Shown: positions 44,205-56,600 of the stretch, piece after piece
Position numbering within the stretch: position 1 is the stretch's first letter
Layout: every line of letters starts with the position of its first letter
Source: Zygaena filipendulae
Lineage: Eukaryota; Arthropoda; Insecta; Lepidoptera; Zygaenidae
Direction: 5' to 3'
Length of the DNA stretch: 64,000 bases
Assembly (NCBI GenBank): GCA_907165275.2
Contig: OU015653.1
Location: 14,166,001-14,230,000 of the forward strand
Translations under genes and position numbers: made by a program
The notes under the pieces: model-generated
What the model was told of the DNA's origin: nothing
Seen by the model: only the letters and a program-made list of their open reading frames with translations
Database searches by the model: none

Positions 44205-44398
44205 TTTAGTTTTTCTTCCTTTCTTTCTTTCTTTCTTCCTTTCTTTCTTTCTTTCTTCCTTTCTTTCTTTCTTTCTTCCTTTCTTTCTTTCTTTCTTCCT
44301 TTCTTTCTTTCTTTCTTCCTTTCTTTCTTTCTTTCTTCCTTTCTTTCTTTCTTTCTTCCTTTCTTTCTTTCTTTCTTCCTTTCTTTCTTTCTTCCTTT
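44205..44398. repeat. TTTC microsatellite with 20-bp period, in receptor 3' UTR
   Basis: Units of CCTTTCTTTCTTTCTTTCTT repeated about nine to ten times, ending one base before the receptor stop codon. On the gene's strand it is a purine-rich GAAA/GGAA tract. Confidence 0.93.
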
Positions 44399-44665
44399 CT
44401 ATCGGTAAAGCAACGCCGAGGGAGTCCGCACGGGGATGAGCCTGGTGCCCCCGGGCACGCGCAGCACCCAGTACTCGCGGCCGTTGACGACGGCCCGCGC
44501 GGTGCGCGCGTCGATGCTGTAGCGGTTACTCGTCCCGAACAGCGCCTCGTAGGGCGGCGGGCGGCTCTCGGCTTTGAACGAGAAATTCTCGAGCGCGGCG
44601 TCCTTTGTGTCCTTTACATTTTCCTTCTCGTCTAGCTTGGACTTCACGCATCTTCTTATTATGAT
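44399..44665 (-). CDS. Ionotropic receptor last exon (cytoplasmic tail, stop)
   Basis: 88 codons: IIIRRCVKSKLDEKENVKD stop-transfer and charged tail, then NGREYWVLRVPGGTRLIPVR and TAG at 44401-44399. The tail is longer than in many IRs and looks folded (aromatic and basic blocks). A TTTC microsatellite starts directly after the stop. Confidence 0.88.
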   Translation of the reverse strand: MIIRRCVKSKLDEKENVKDTKDAALENFSFKAESRPPPYEALFGTSNRYSIDARTARAVVNGREYWVLRVPGGTRLIPVRTPSALLYR

Positions 44666-47600
44666 CTGGGAGGGGGGTTTCGCTATTAGTTTTACCTCAA
44701 ATCGGTTTTTAATTAAGTAGGTAGGTATCTAATTAGGTTATTTGTAAAACTAAGCCGGTTTCGGGTTTGCAATAATGTTCCAGATGATCTTTTGTATAAT
44801 ATAGGTTTAGAAAATCAGGTGCGTTTCAGTGAGCTTTGACCGTACAGATAAGATAGATATAGTATATATATAATAAGCATGTGTCCAGTCCGGGGATCCT
44901 AAGTACCCACCTACTATTATAAAATGCGAAAGTGAGTTTGTATGTTTGTTACGCTTTCACGCCTTAACGGCTCAATCGATCGTCATGAAATTTCGCTTAC
45001 ACGTTTTCACAGGTACAGAAAAGACATAAGTGGTACTTTTTATTCCGGAATTGCCGCGGGATCTTCGAAATTAACGCAGGTGAAACAGCTGGTATGAAAA
45101 TGAAAATTTTATTAAGTAAGTCCGTCAGTTTGATAATAAAAAATAATAGACACGTATATTTTGCTTTTTCAAATTAACAAAAAAATACTGAGATAAAATT
45201 TAGAAATGGGGCCTCGTGACGTCATAACACTCGACACTCGTAACCCTGTAGACTACCGGATCCTGACGTCACGCGACATTTCGTCTTTCGACCTAACATA
45301 ACGCCGTCATTTTTCGATGACGAAAAAAAAAGAAAAGATACGTGTCCATAATTTTTTACTATCGCCATATTAGAAATTATATATTGATTTTCAAAATAAA
45401 CTATTTTCTATCTGACTGACGGTTTATTCCAACTAGTTAGACCAGTAGAGATCATCGACGTTTGGACATTTTTTTTTTCCAAGCTGTCAGACTGACTAGT
45501 TGGCGAACTGTGATTTATTTTTTCCAAGACTGACTAGGTGAATTTCGTAGGTCTTTTTTTCCCCACTAGTTATACCAGTAGTTAGATCATCTGACTGTTT
45601 CTGACTTTCCGGTAGGTAGGTACTTTACGCCACATAATTGTGACTTAATCCATCAACACGAGACTGCGAAGTAAAACTAAGTCTATACAAGCCCGAAAAT
45701 CTGTTTTGCCTAACTAAAACACTTGTCACAGAACATCAACATTTTAATAAGTATAAATAAGGTGTATAAGACGTATAAATACTTATTAAAATATTAGCTG
45801 TTCCCCGCGGTTTCACCTGCGGTAATTTCGGAGTTCCCACGGGAGTTCTAGGATAAAAAGTATTCTATGTCCTTCTCTGTACCCCTGACAACGTGTATGC
45901 CAGATTTCATTCAAATCCGTTCGGCCGTTTTTGCGTGATTGAACATTTATAATATTAGTAGGATTCGATACTCCACAAGCGAGCGCTTCAGCTAGGCTCG
46001 TATGGAAGGAGCACCAGTGCCTATAGTGCGGCCTGTGGCGTTACCTCCCCGACGAAGGCGGCGCCGGCGGCCGCGACGCCCGCGCTCATGAGCAGGTACG
46101 TCATCAGCAGGTCGCTGTTGCGCAGGCGCCGGTCCTTGGACTGCAGGTCCAGCGGGCAGATCCTGGCGCTGGGCAGCCCGCGGCGCTCCAGGAAGTCCAC
46201 GATGCCCGCCTGCAGCAGGGACGTCAGCCTGCGGAGTGGGGAGGCAGACCGCCACCGAGTTTCTCAGATAAATCCCAAAGGAGTTGTGATTGGGCATGTT
46301 GACTAATTTTTTTTTAGTCCGTCTTGTGTAGATTATTAAAAAATTTTGGATACGTATTTTTTTCTTTTTTTACGTAGGTAGGTAATCAAAAAATAACGGC
46401 GATATATTGAGTTGAAATTTCGCGCGACGTCACTATTCTGACAGTTTGTATGGCGGTTTTAGCGGTTAGTGACGTCACGACCCCTTCACCAAACTTTAAT
46501 GCGTTTTATCTCTGTATATTTTAATTAATTTGAAAAGGCAAAAAATATGTGTCTATTGTTTTTTTATTTTCTAACTGACGGACTAATTAGAATTTTGATT
46601 TTCAAAAGTAGTCTACATCCCCATTCTCTGCTTATGTTGACGATTTAATTGGACAAGCAACTGGTGATGACCTAAGGCGTGAAACGTAACAAAAAAACTC
46701 ACTTTCGCATTTACAAAATACCTACTAGCTGTGCCCCGCGGTTTCACCCGTGGTAATTTCGGAGTTCCCGCTGGAATTCCGGGATAAAAAGTATGTCCCT
46801 ATGCCCTTCTCTGTATCCCTGACAACGTGAATACCAAATTTCATCCAAATCCGTTCAGGTGTTTTTGCGTGATCGAGTAACAAACATCCACACTTTCACA
46901 TTTATATTATTAGATAGTAGGATAAAGGATTATTAAAGGACCTATTGTAATTTTTGAAACTCCGCAATTAACGCGGGTGAAACCGCAGGGAACAGCTAGT
47001 AAAACAACGTTTGTTCTAGTAGTAGTAGCTAGTCTACTCACACGCTATCGAAGAGCACGTTCAGCGTGGAGTTCTTGGGGAAGGCGAACGCCCTCATCCT
47101 GGTCATGAAGGCGGTGGGCGCGACCACGAACGTGCAGCGCTCCGCCTCCGCGACGCCGGCGCGCAGCTTGGCCAGGTAGTCGCCGTACATGAGCGCGTCC
47201 ACGGCGCCGCGCTCGCGCACCAGCACGGCGCCGCGCGCCACCGCCGCCAGCGCCGCCGCGGCGGGGCCGAGCGCGCGGAGCGAGCCGCGCCCGCGCCGCA
47301 CCGTCGCGCTCAGGTAGTGCAGCTCCTCGCCCGGCTGGCGAGCGGTGGCGTTCCTTCCGTACGAGCCCAAAAGCCTGTTTTGCCTAACCAAAACACTTGC
47401 CACAGCTTCAGCTAGGCAGGCCGGGCTTTTGGGCTCGTATGGAAAGAACGCCACTGCTGTCGAGGCGTGCAGGTGACTGGTCACCACTTGCCACTTGCCA
47501 ACTTTACCTTCTAACGGTGCGTACAGACTATGTAACATGTTAGACAACTTTTGTTATACGTATAACATGTCCACGTTATGTAGTGCAGCAGCGACTGTTG

Positions 47601-50600
47601 TACCTACTTTTCAATAACAAAAGAAAAACAAAAAGAAAACTAACGTAACCACGTTATATGTATAACATTCAGTGTCCACATTATCTGAAACATTTATGTA
47701 TTTACTAGCTGTGCCCCGCGGTTTCACCCGCGGTAAAATCGGAGTTCCCGCGGGAATTCCGGGATAAAAAGTACCCTATGTGTTAATCTGATGTATATGT
47801 ATGTATCTATAAGCTATATTAAATATGTTCTGATTAGGTACCTATTACGAAATGTAATAATAATAACTTCTAAAATACGATCGTACGATTTAAACCGTAC
47901 CTATACAGTTGTCAACCTAGTGCCAGTAAGGGAGGAATACGTATAGGGAAAGGTATACCTGGGCAAATAAGATGAGAATTTTTTTTAGGTAAATAGGCAT
48001 GTTGCCGGAGGTTGCCGGCTTATGAAAATCAAAATTATATTTAGTCAGATAATAAAAAAAATAATATATACATGTAGGTACAAAGATAAAACGCATTAAA
48101 GTTCAGGAGTCGGAGTTATAACTACGTATAAAGTGTACCAAATTAAACGAAACTCAACGGTGTTCAGACAAATGCGATGCTGGCGCGGCATAGATTTCTT
48201 ACGTCCATGACTGCGAACTGTACGTAGCTGCCCTCGGCGGCGAACCAGCGGTAGTTCCTCTTGTACAGGTCCTGAGGGCTCTCGATGTCCAGCGTGAACT
48301 TCGACAGCGTCAGGAAAGCCGTCAGGTTGGCCGTGTAGAAAGCGGACAGCAGTATCACGAATAACCACCATGTTGCGAACAGCACGCGGGTCGTGTCTAG
48401 ATACAAACTATAGAATGAGACTCACGCTCTACCTATATATACAAGATAGCATTAGATACGTAGACTTGTGGTGTTTTCTATCCTATATACAGGATGTCCC
48501 ATAAATCCACGTCAAGCCAGAACCAGGTGATTGATAGTCTTAGTCATAACAGCTGTGCTATGCCTATTTAAAAAAAAGGACAGTCATTAAGAACTGACGA
48601 AAGCAATAATTTTGAAAACTTCATTGGCAAAAACTTAAATTTTAAGCATTAGTAAACACTATTCAGGATACACAATAAGAAGAAAATGGAAAAAAAGTTA
48701 AGGGTGTAAATTTTTATAATTTTTATAAACTTTAAAGATTTTTTTTTTAAGTTTTTCTATTAAGTTATGACTTAGCCTATCAGCCGGTTCTGGCTTGACG
48801 TCGATTTACGGGACAGCCTGTACTATTTTCTCAGGGACTGGTTTCGGCGATGATGATATAGGCAGTCGTCGTATCTTGCACGAAAAATTGCCCATGTTAC
48901 AACTTACGGCCTACGTTGCGCTAAAGTAGGTACCTATCTACTTCGTTCCTATTCATAAACTTACTATTCATAAACATTCATGTACTCGTAGAAGCCTACA
49001 TAGTAGTAGAAATCAACCTAAGTACCATGTAATAGTAACTAACAACTATCTATTCTTTTTTACAACAACTATTCGTTTTTATATATTTTTGTTCTTCCTT
49101 TAGCATCATTGGTTGTCTGCAAGAGATCGCTACTATACGATAAGACCGCCATTTGTATTTTCCTTTCTTTTTGTTATTGTAATGTTTGGTATTGTTACTT
49201 TATGTGCAATAAATAATTAAATAATAATAATACTCTTTCCGGTTATAGAGACAGGTTTTTTAGGATTTTCTCAAAAACTATAAATTACAAAGAAACTAAC
49301 TATCTACCTATCTTTTTTGGGGTTTAAAGGTTCTATTCTTGAACCTGAACACACATGCTCTTAAATGCATTTATAATATTTTCTAGTTATTAAAGCCTCT
49401 ACTGCTGTAGGTAGGTACTTATTAAGTACAAACAAAAACATACAAAGAGATGCCTATTTTTAAGTTATCAATCTGCTTCAAAAGCGTCCAAATATGAAAA
49501 TGGATTCTAATAACGACATGTAATTAAGGTTAAACATTCGTCATGGGAAAGTGATTTTAACATAATTACAGTATGGACGGCGTTAGCATTATTGAGGTGT
49601 GACGAGTGATGGATGATGTAAGCCATTAGTGTCCGTATCTGATGCTTTTTGGATAATCGGCGCCGGTGACAGCCTGTCGTGATTGCGAGGTGAGGGCGTC
49701 ACGGTCAGGGGTGGCGTGGGCCCCTGCCGTGGTTATGGCACAAACATAATTATTTTGTAAGGTGATTCAATGTAAACATTATCCAACGTTTAATGCGTCA
49801 GCGATTGATTTTCTTGTCAAAATTAATTTAAACCTTATGCTACTGCTCCACCTGCGTAAATTAGTGCGCTAAATAAGGCATTACGTAGATGTGGCCAACA
49901 TTTTAACGGGTTAACTTACTAACGGCATTACTAATGACGTTAAACGTTAAGCGATGCGAAGCGTATAGCTCAGGTGTCGGTTTTTTGGACACATCAAAGG
50001 GTTTTAGTGCGTTATTTAGCGCACTAAGCGGTGTTAGCTACATTAACGCCTTCTCATTCTGCGTGGCGCACGCGCGGAGCAAGACCGTATTTACTTTGTT
50101 TTGGCGGGAACAATAAAAACACGACAATGGAGTGGTCTAAAATTACAACTGCTTCTACCTCCATTGCAAAAAAACAGCTGTTTGAAGCTTCGACCTCCAT
50201 TTTGTGTTAACGCGTTAATTCACTGGAAATCAACGCTTAACGGCACGTTGCAAACTAAATGTAGCCAACACGTATTTTAATGCCTTAATTAACGCGTAGT
50301 TGGACATTAACATCAACGTTAACGTTAACGCAGGTGGAGCAGTAGCACTAGTCTAGACAGTATCTATTGTCTACTACCTAATTCCGACCGCATATTTACA
50401 CAAAATTGAACGACGAAATGTTGTGTGTCATAGAGATTAAGGGCCATGGTTTATTTAGTATTATATTTATTTATTTATTGCACATCCATTAAGTAACCTA
50501 AGGTTTATCTTATCTTAGACAATGGGGTGGGCAAGCAAAGCCTCGGCACCTCGACCCTTGGGATCTTTTGTACCATCCCCATCCTGTGCTCCTCCCTCTA

Positions 50601-53600
50601 CTCCCTGAAAACCTCGGCGGCGAAGGCTAGTGTGCAGTGGAGGGGTAAGAGCCTAAAGTCCTCTGGTTCTGGGTAAGCCATCCCCAGGAGGTCCATTCGT
50701 TTACGAGCCAAGGCATCGCACTCGCAAATAAGATGTGCCATTGTTTCCACCTCTACGCCGCACTTCCTGCAGGATGAGTCGCTTAACATAAAGTTTACAC
50801 GTCTTTATACCTACCACGATCGTTCATATACTTCTACGTCTCATTTGCCACAAACTACACATTACTTGTAGATTGAATAAACCTCCTTCCTAATGCAAAT
50901 TGTTCAGTAAACTTGTTCGTCAAAGGAATACAAATTCAACTACAGAGTGCTTAAACGTAGTATGGATAAAAAAAAGTCAGCTCAAGATTATAATGACATT
51001 ATTATTGTCTAAAGGGTTTTACCAAAGGGTTTTTACCAATAGATATTCTGAATACATCGGTAAACTTCCAAAGAAGAACCCTCGTAACTTAGTTTGACAC
51101 TATTCTCTTCCTCTCATTACTCAAAGCCGGTTTTCTATTTTGTTTAGCAGTTTAATATGCCTACGTGTGCCTTCCTGCTAATCAAGAGATTCCGGGCTCG
51201 ATTCCCGGTAGGCGTGAACTTTGTGTGATGAACACAGGACACAGGGTCAGTCTGGGCGTGCTTTAACTATATATCTATTTTCTATCTATATATCTATTAA
51301 ACATTATATGTCGCAAATAGAAAGGAAGAGTAGTAGCAGATAACGGCAGATAGTTATCTGCTATTGCAAAGATAGCTGACTAACTGATGATGATAACATA
51401 ACACAATATATATAAGTAACTAAAGGCAGGTAAAGGTATGACCGAGACTGTTAGCTGAGCGACACATCTAGAACGAACTAGAAACTATTACAATTAATCG
51501 CACCAACATAGTAAGAAGTCGTACACCATACCAGATGCCCGTAGGGAACACGGAGCAGTGCCTGGGACTTGCGGTCCAGGTGTGGGTTTAATGGGGCCCC
51601 TTTACAATGCATGAACGCTCACCTTCACTGCCCGTGCTCCCGACTTAAGCAAACCTCTGGAAAGTATTAGATGGCACAGCACACGTAATCACTATAGCCA
51701 CTCTAGATTGATACGACACTGATACGACACTATAACTGCACTGAACCGAACACAAAATAACAATGAACCGTCGCTTACGCATACCCGCAGTTTATATCAA
51801 GTTCTAACAAAGACGATTCGGGCAATGGAGTGGAGCGGGGGAACGAACTTTCTACAACCGCTATTCGACGGCGGGAAACAACAGTAATTTTTAATGAAAC
51901 TACCCTCTCGCCGACATATATAAAAATCGCTATTTCCCTTGGTCACGCTCGCGCTCACGGCATCACGCGTTAACGGTTCGACCAATTTCAATAATTCTTT
52001 TTTTTTTGTAAGGAGAAGAAGAATAAAAGAAGTTCGGGTGAATCTCCGGAACGGTTGGACCGTATTTTATGGGACTTTTACTGCTAAATAAGGAGTAAAA
52101 AATATACCTATTGCTTGGTTTCCACGGCACCAGCTATAGTATAGCTTGTTTAGACAAGCTAAAATGACGCGCTTCACTAGGTACCTTTTTAATCTGGGGG
52201 CACGGCAGTGCCCCCGCCAAGTCGAGCAACAAAAGCGGCACGGCCGTACTATTGTGTATTACTTGTGAGATATATTGTGTTTTCACGTGATAAAATGTTA
52301 TTAGATTAGCTTATAACATGATAACTTTAGACAGAAGGACCCTTAAGTAGGCACTGAATAAATTAACCGACTTGGTATTACATTGATCTCACAACTTTTT
52401 ACTGTAGAAGAACTGAGTTGCGAGACTTGGGACTTTTTTACAAGTTTGTTTTTGATGGGATTAGCAGTTTTAGATGTGCGAGAACATGACTGTATTGATT
52501 CAAAATTCAAAAAATTCAAAATTCAAAAGCTATTTATTACTTAGGATTGCTTGTTACAATCACTTATAAACTGTCAGCAGGTTCTTAGAACTATAAATTA
52601 CCGTGATAGTGTCAGTGATAGTATCTCTTTAATAGTGTAACGATATTTTAACGGTTGTGCGTGTGCGTACACCCGATGGAGGGGCGCGGCGTTTTAATTT
52701 AGACAAGCTCTACCTTAGTGTGGACTGTGGATTCCACACTAGGGTAGATCTGTGTGTTGTGAAGTGTTTATTTATGTTACTCACTGGCTTCCGGTGCCAA
52801 CGTGGTCCCCTGCTTGATGAACGCCCCGTAGACGAACCACACGCTGGGCGCGAGCGGCACGGCGCGGGCGCGCTCCGCGTCGCGCAGCAGCCGCGCGCGC
52901 AGCCGCGTGAGCAGCGCGATGCAGGGCCCGTACGCCGCCACCGCCGCCAGCGTCAGGTACCTGGGGACGGCCAGCCGGCCGCGGCCCGAAGGGGGGATCA
53001 CGGGAGACATGTCACATGACCCCTCCCCTCAAAATCCATTTTTTTTATAATGTGCGCAATAAAATTGTGTATTGTGCAATCCTACTAATATTGTAAACGC
53101 GAAAGTTTGTAAAAATATGGACGGGTGGATGGATGGATGTTCGTTACTAGATCCCGCAAAAACTACTCAATGGATTTAAATGACTTTACAATAATATAGC
53201 TTAAACATCAGATTAACACATAGGGTACTTTTTATGCCGGAACTTCCCCGGGAACTCTGAAATTAACGCGGGTGAAACCGCGGGGCACAACTAGTATTAA
53301 ATATCGGATCAAATGCCATCTGCCCGCGTAAATTCACGTTTTTATTTAAACTCAACATTACATTCAGTATATTGAAATTAGCATAATATACATACGTTAC
53401 CCCATTGTCCTCCGTGCGTTACATACACGTTAACTTCACATTTACAGACGCAAGATAGCGACGCGACGCGGTTTGGCAACAAACTAAGTAGGTAGATAAA
53501 CAAGGTTATATGTAATTCAACGAATTTCTTAATGGGTATTGGCAGAAACATAAGCTTTTATCATCAGATTTTTCCTTGGTACTTAGGTAACTTTAAACAA

Positions 53601-56600
53601 AGTATGTTTAGGTAGGTCGTTTCAGGAGTGTAACCCACCAAACGCCAGCTTCGAAGGGCGCCAGAAGACCGGAGCCTGCCGCGGACTCCTTGGGCCTCCG
53701 GAGCATCATCTTCCACACGCCCTCGTCAATGTCCGTGGAGAAGGTGACCAGGTTGCGGTACTTTTCCACACTCGGCAGAAACGCCGCTGCCATATCCACT
53801 TGCTAGATAAATAGGTTAAGATGAAAACATTCATAACAGAATAATGGGCTAGATGACTACATATTTTTAGTTTTTGTCCTTCGTATAGAATAATAAAAAA
53901 TATTAGACATGTATTTTTCCTTTTTTACGTATCTACCTATCTAATCAAAGAATAACGGCGATACATTGAGTCGAAATTCCAGGTGACGTCACGCCCTTAT
54001 GACGTCACGATCACCCACTTCTAAACTTAAATGCGAACTATCTCACATAACGCTTTTAGCGGTCGTGACGATTTCTGCGAAATGACCGCAATTGTTCTTC
54101 TTCGCATAAAACATTCAGTAACGTAAAGAAATGTATTAAGTAAACGCTTTTTGGTTAGGTACGCTTTTTTACTTACGGCCGCACTCAGAGTCGACTTTAA
54201 TGATTACTTAGTTAAGTATAGATTTTTAAAATAAAACTGCCGCAATTAGCGACGTTTAGTAAATTAATGTTAATTGGCATTTAATGAGATGTAACTTAAT
54301 TAGTTAAATACCAATTAACATTAATTTATTGAACTTGCCTGATTGCGGAAGTTTTGTTTTAAAAATCTATACTTAACTAAGTAATCATTAAAGTCGACTC
54401 TGAGTGCGGCGGTTAGTGACTTTTTCCAAAATTCACAGTTTTGGAAATATTGTGGGACACCTACTAGCAAAAGAAGTTTTAGTTTCTTTGAAACCGTGGT
54501 GCACCTGCCCCGCCTATCTACCCACATATTGTCATCTCTAGCCAATTTCTTTTCTCTGCGAGTTTAACAGACTCACATTGTTGACGACGAGGCTAATGAG
54601 CGAGCCGTCGGGTCCATCCCCGCCTATTTCATAGTTGTTTGTCGGCACCACCACGTCGAAGGTGAAGTTGAACTTCTTCCGCAGTATGTCCACTATTTCG
54701 AAAGCGACGCCGTGGCCCGTCAAGTTGCCATTCTTGTCGCTTTCTACCCAACTCAAGGGATAACTCTAAAAAAAATATTGCGTCTTCAACTTGCAATTTC
54801 GCCTACGTTAATTTCAGGGCCTTTATTTACTATGGCCATAACACGTCGCGTCAAAATTACATCGTGTCTTGTGGCATACCTAGTTAATGCAGAATATTAA
54901 TTTCTAGTATTTTGTCATCTGGAGCGTTTAGGATTGTTTTTGAGATGCGCGTTACGGGCAAGGAATGTTGTTGGTAATCCTGGCCTGGTTTATCTTGTGG
55001 AACTCTCTGTTGTGCCGATAGATATACAACGTGTTAATGAATTGACTGAAAACTAGAAAGTAGTTTGTTCTGAATCGACTTCCGAATCCATCGCACCATG
55101 TTTTATTATAGGTTATACTATTTTAATACAGTTGCTCAAAAAGTGGCGTATTGCAGGGACGTTTAGCGTTCGGGATGTGGGCTATTACATACTCGAGCTT
55201 TTTGTTTACCTTTCCCGAACTCGTGCGTTCTCTTTGCCAACTGTCAAATGGCGACACAACTTTGACACACTTTTTTGCATTGCGAAACGTAGGTTTCGCA
55301 TTACCAATACGACTAACGCCATCTCTTGATCACAGTTGGAACTTAGTTGAGTTTGTTGTGTTTTTGATATTTTATTAAATTTCTTCATTTTTTTCGCAAC
55401 TGTATTAAAAATAGTTGTTCAGTACACGTGCGGAACCGTCATTGCAACTAGTTCCGACTGTCAACCCTCACCTTCGGCTGCGCCTCGGCTCGGGTAGACA
55501 TATGTCGGAACTCTTTGCAATGACAGGCTTTCCGCACTTATAATGAAATATACTATTTCATTTTTATCAGCCCATGTCTATATTATTTACACCTTACAAT
55601 ATTTGGCGCGTACGCCGCCCGTATATAGCAAAAAAATCGAATCGATCATTAACACGTAGGCGCGGGCGCAGCGCTGGAAATTTCGTAGATATTAATTTTT
55701 TCGACATAATTTATATTTTAATCATTTTATGGTTTATTTTTTTAAATGGGGTGTATCGGGGTTTTGGTCAATTCATTAACACGTTCTCTCCAAATCCTGT
55801 CTCCAAAACTCATCATCAGATCTACTTCTATGAATTTTAAATGGGACCATTTCGGCATAAACCCCTTTCGAATAAAAAATAATTTTGCAAATCTATGATA
55901 TTATTATGATGGAGTTATGCCCGAACATACATAAAAAATGTATATATAAACATCCGAATTGATAACCTCCTCCTTTTTGAAGTCGGTTAAAAAGGTGCTT
56001 GTACCTACTTACATTGTAAGTGCCAATCCTCAGATGTTTTCCATTGACTTCATTGGTCAATTGTATAAGCTGTTTTTGATTATTCGAAAGACGCGTATCT
56101 AAAATCAAAACATTAATAAAATAGTATCTAGTAAAGAGCGATCAACGTGATAGCTAGAGATTACTACAGAAGTTTGATTTTACTACCAAAAATAATAATT
56201 AGTACCTAAGTATATGTATAGGTAGGTACTTACGATATTTTACATGCCTACATATCTATTAATATCAAAAGTTTATTTTAATTTTGAACTGAAACTAAAG
56301 TAAATGAAATTTAACTATTATTAATTTATTTTATTTACCTACATTTATTTTAATTATATTTTATTAAACTCTTCGGCAGAGTAAAAATCGTGTCGATCGC
56401 ACACTATTTAGATTTAGATCTTACCACCGCACTCAGAGTCGACTTTAATGATTACTTAGTTAAGTATAGATTTTTAAAACAAAACTGCCGCAATCAGACA
56501 AGTTAAATAAATTAATGTTGATTGGCATTTAACTAATTCAGTTACATCTGATTAAATGCCAATTAACATTAATTTACTGAACGTCTCTGATTGCGGCAAT

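Noticed and set aside
44187..44408. Phe/Leu/Ser-rich frame on the + strand
   Set aside because: Translation of the TTTC microsatellite antisense to the receptor 3' UTR.
51165..51240. Possible tRNA gene (T-arm-like sequence)
   Set aside because: Only the B-box region is tRNA-like. No acceptor stem or anticodon arm can be built, so a SINE fragment is more likely.
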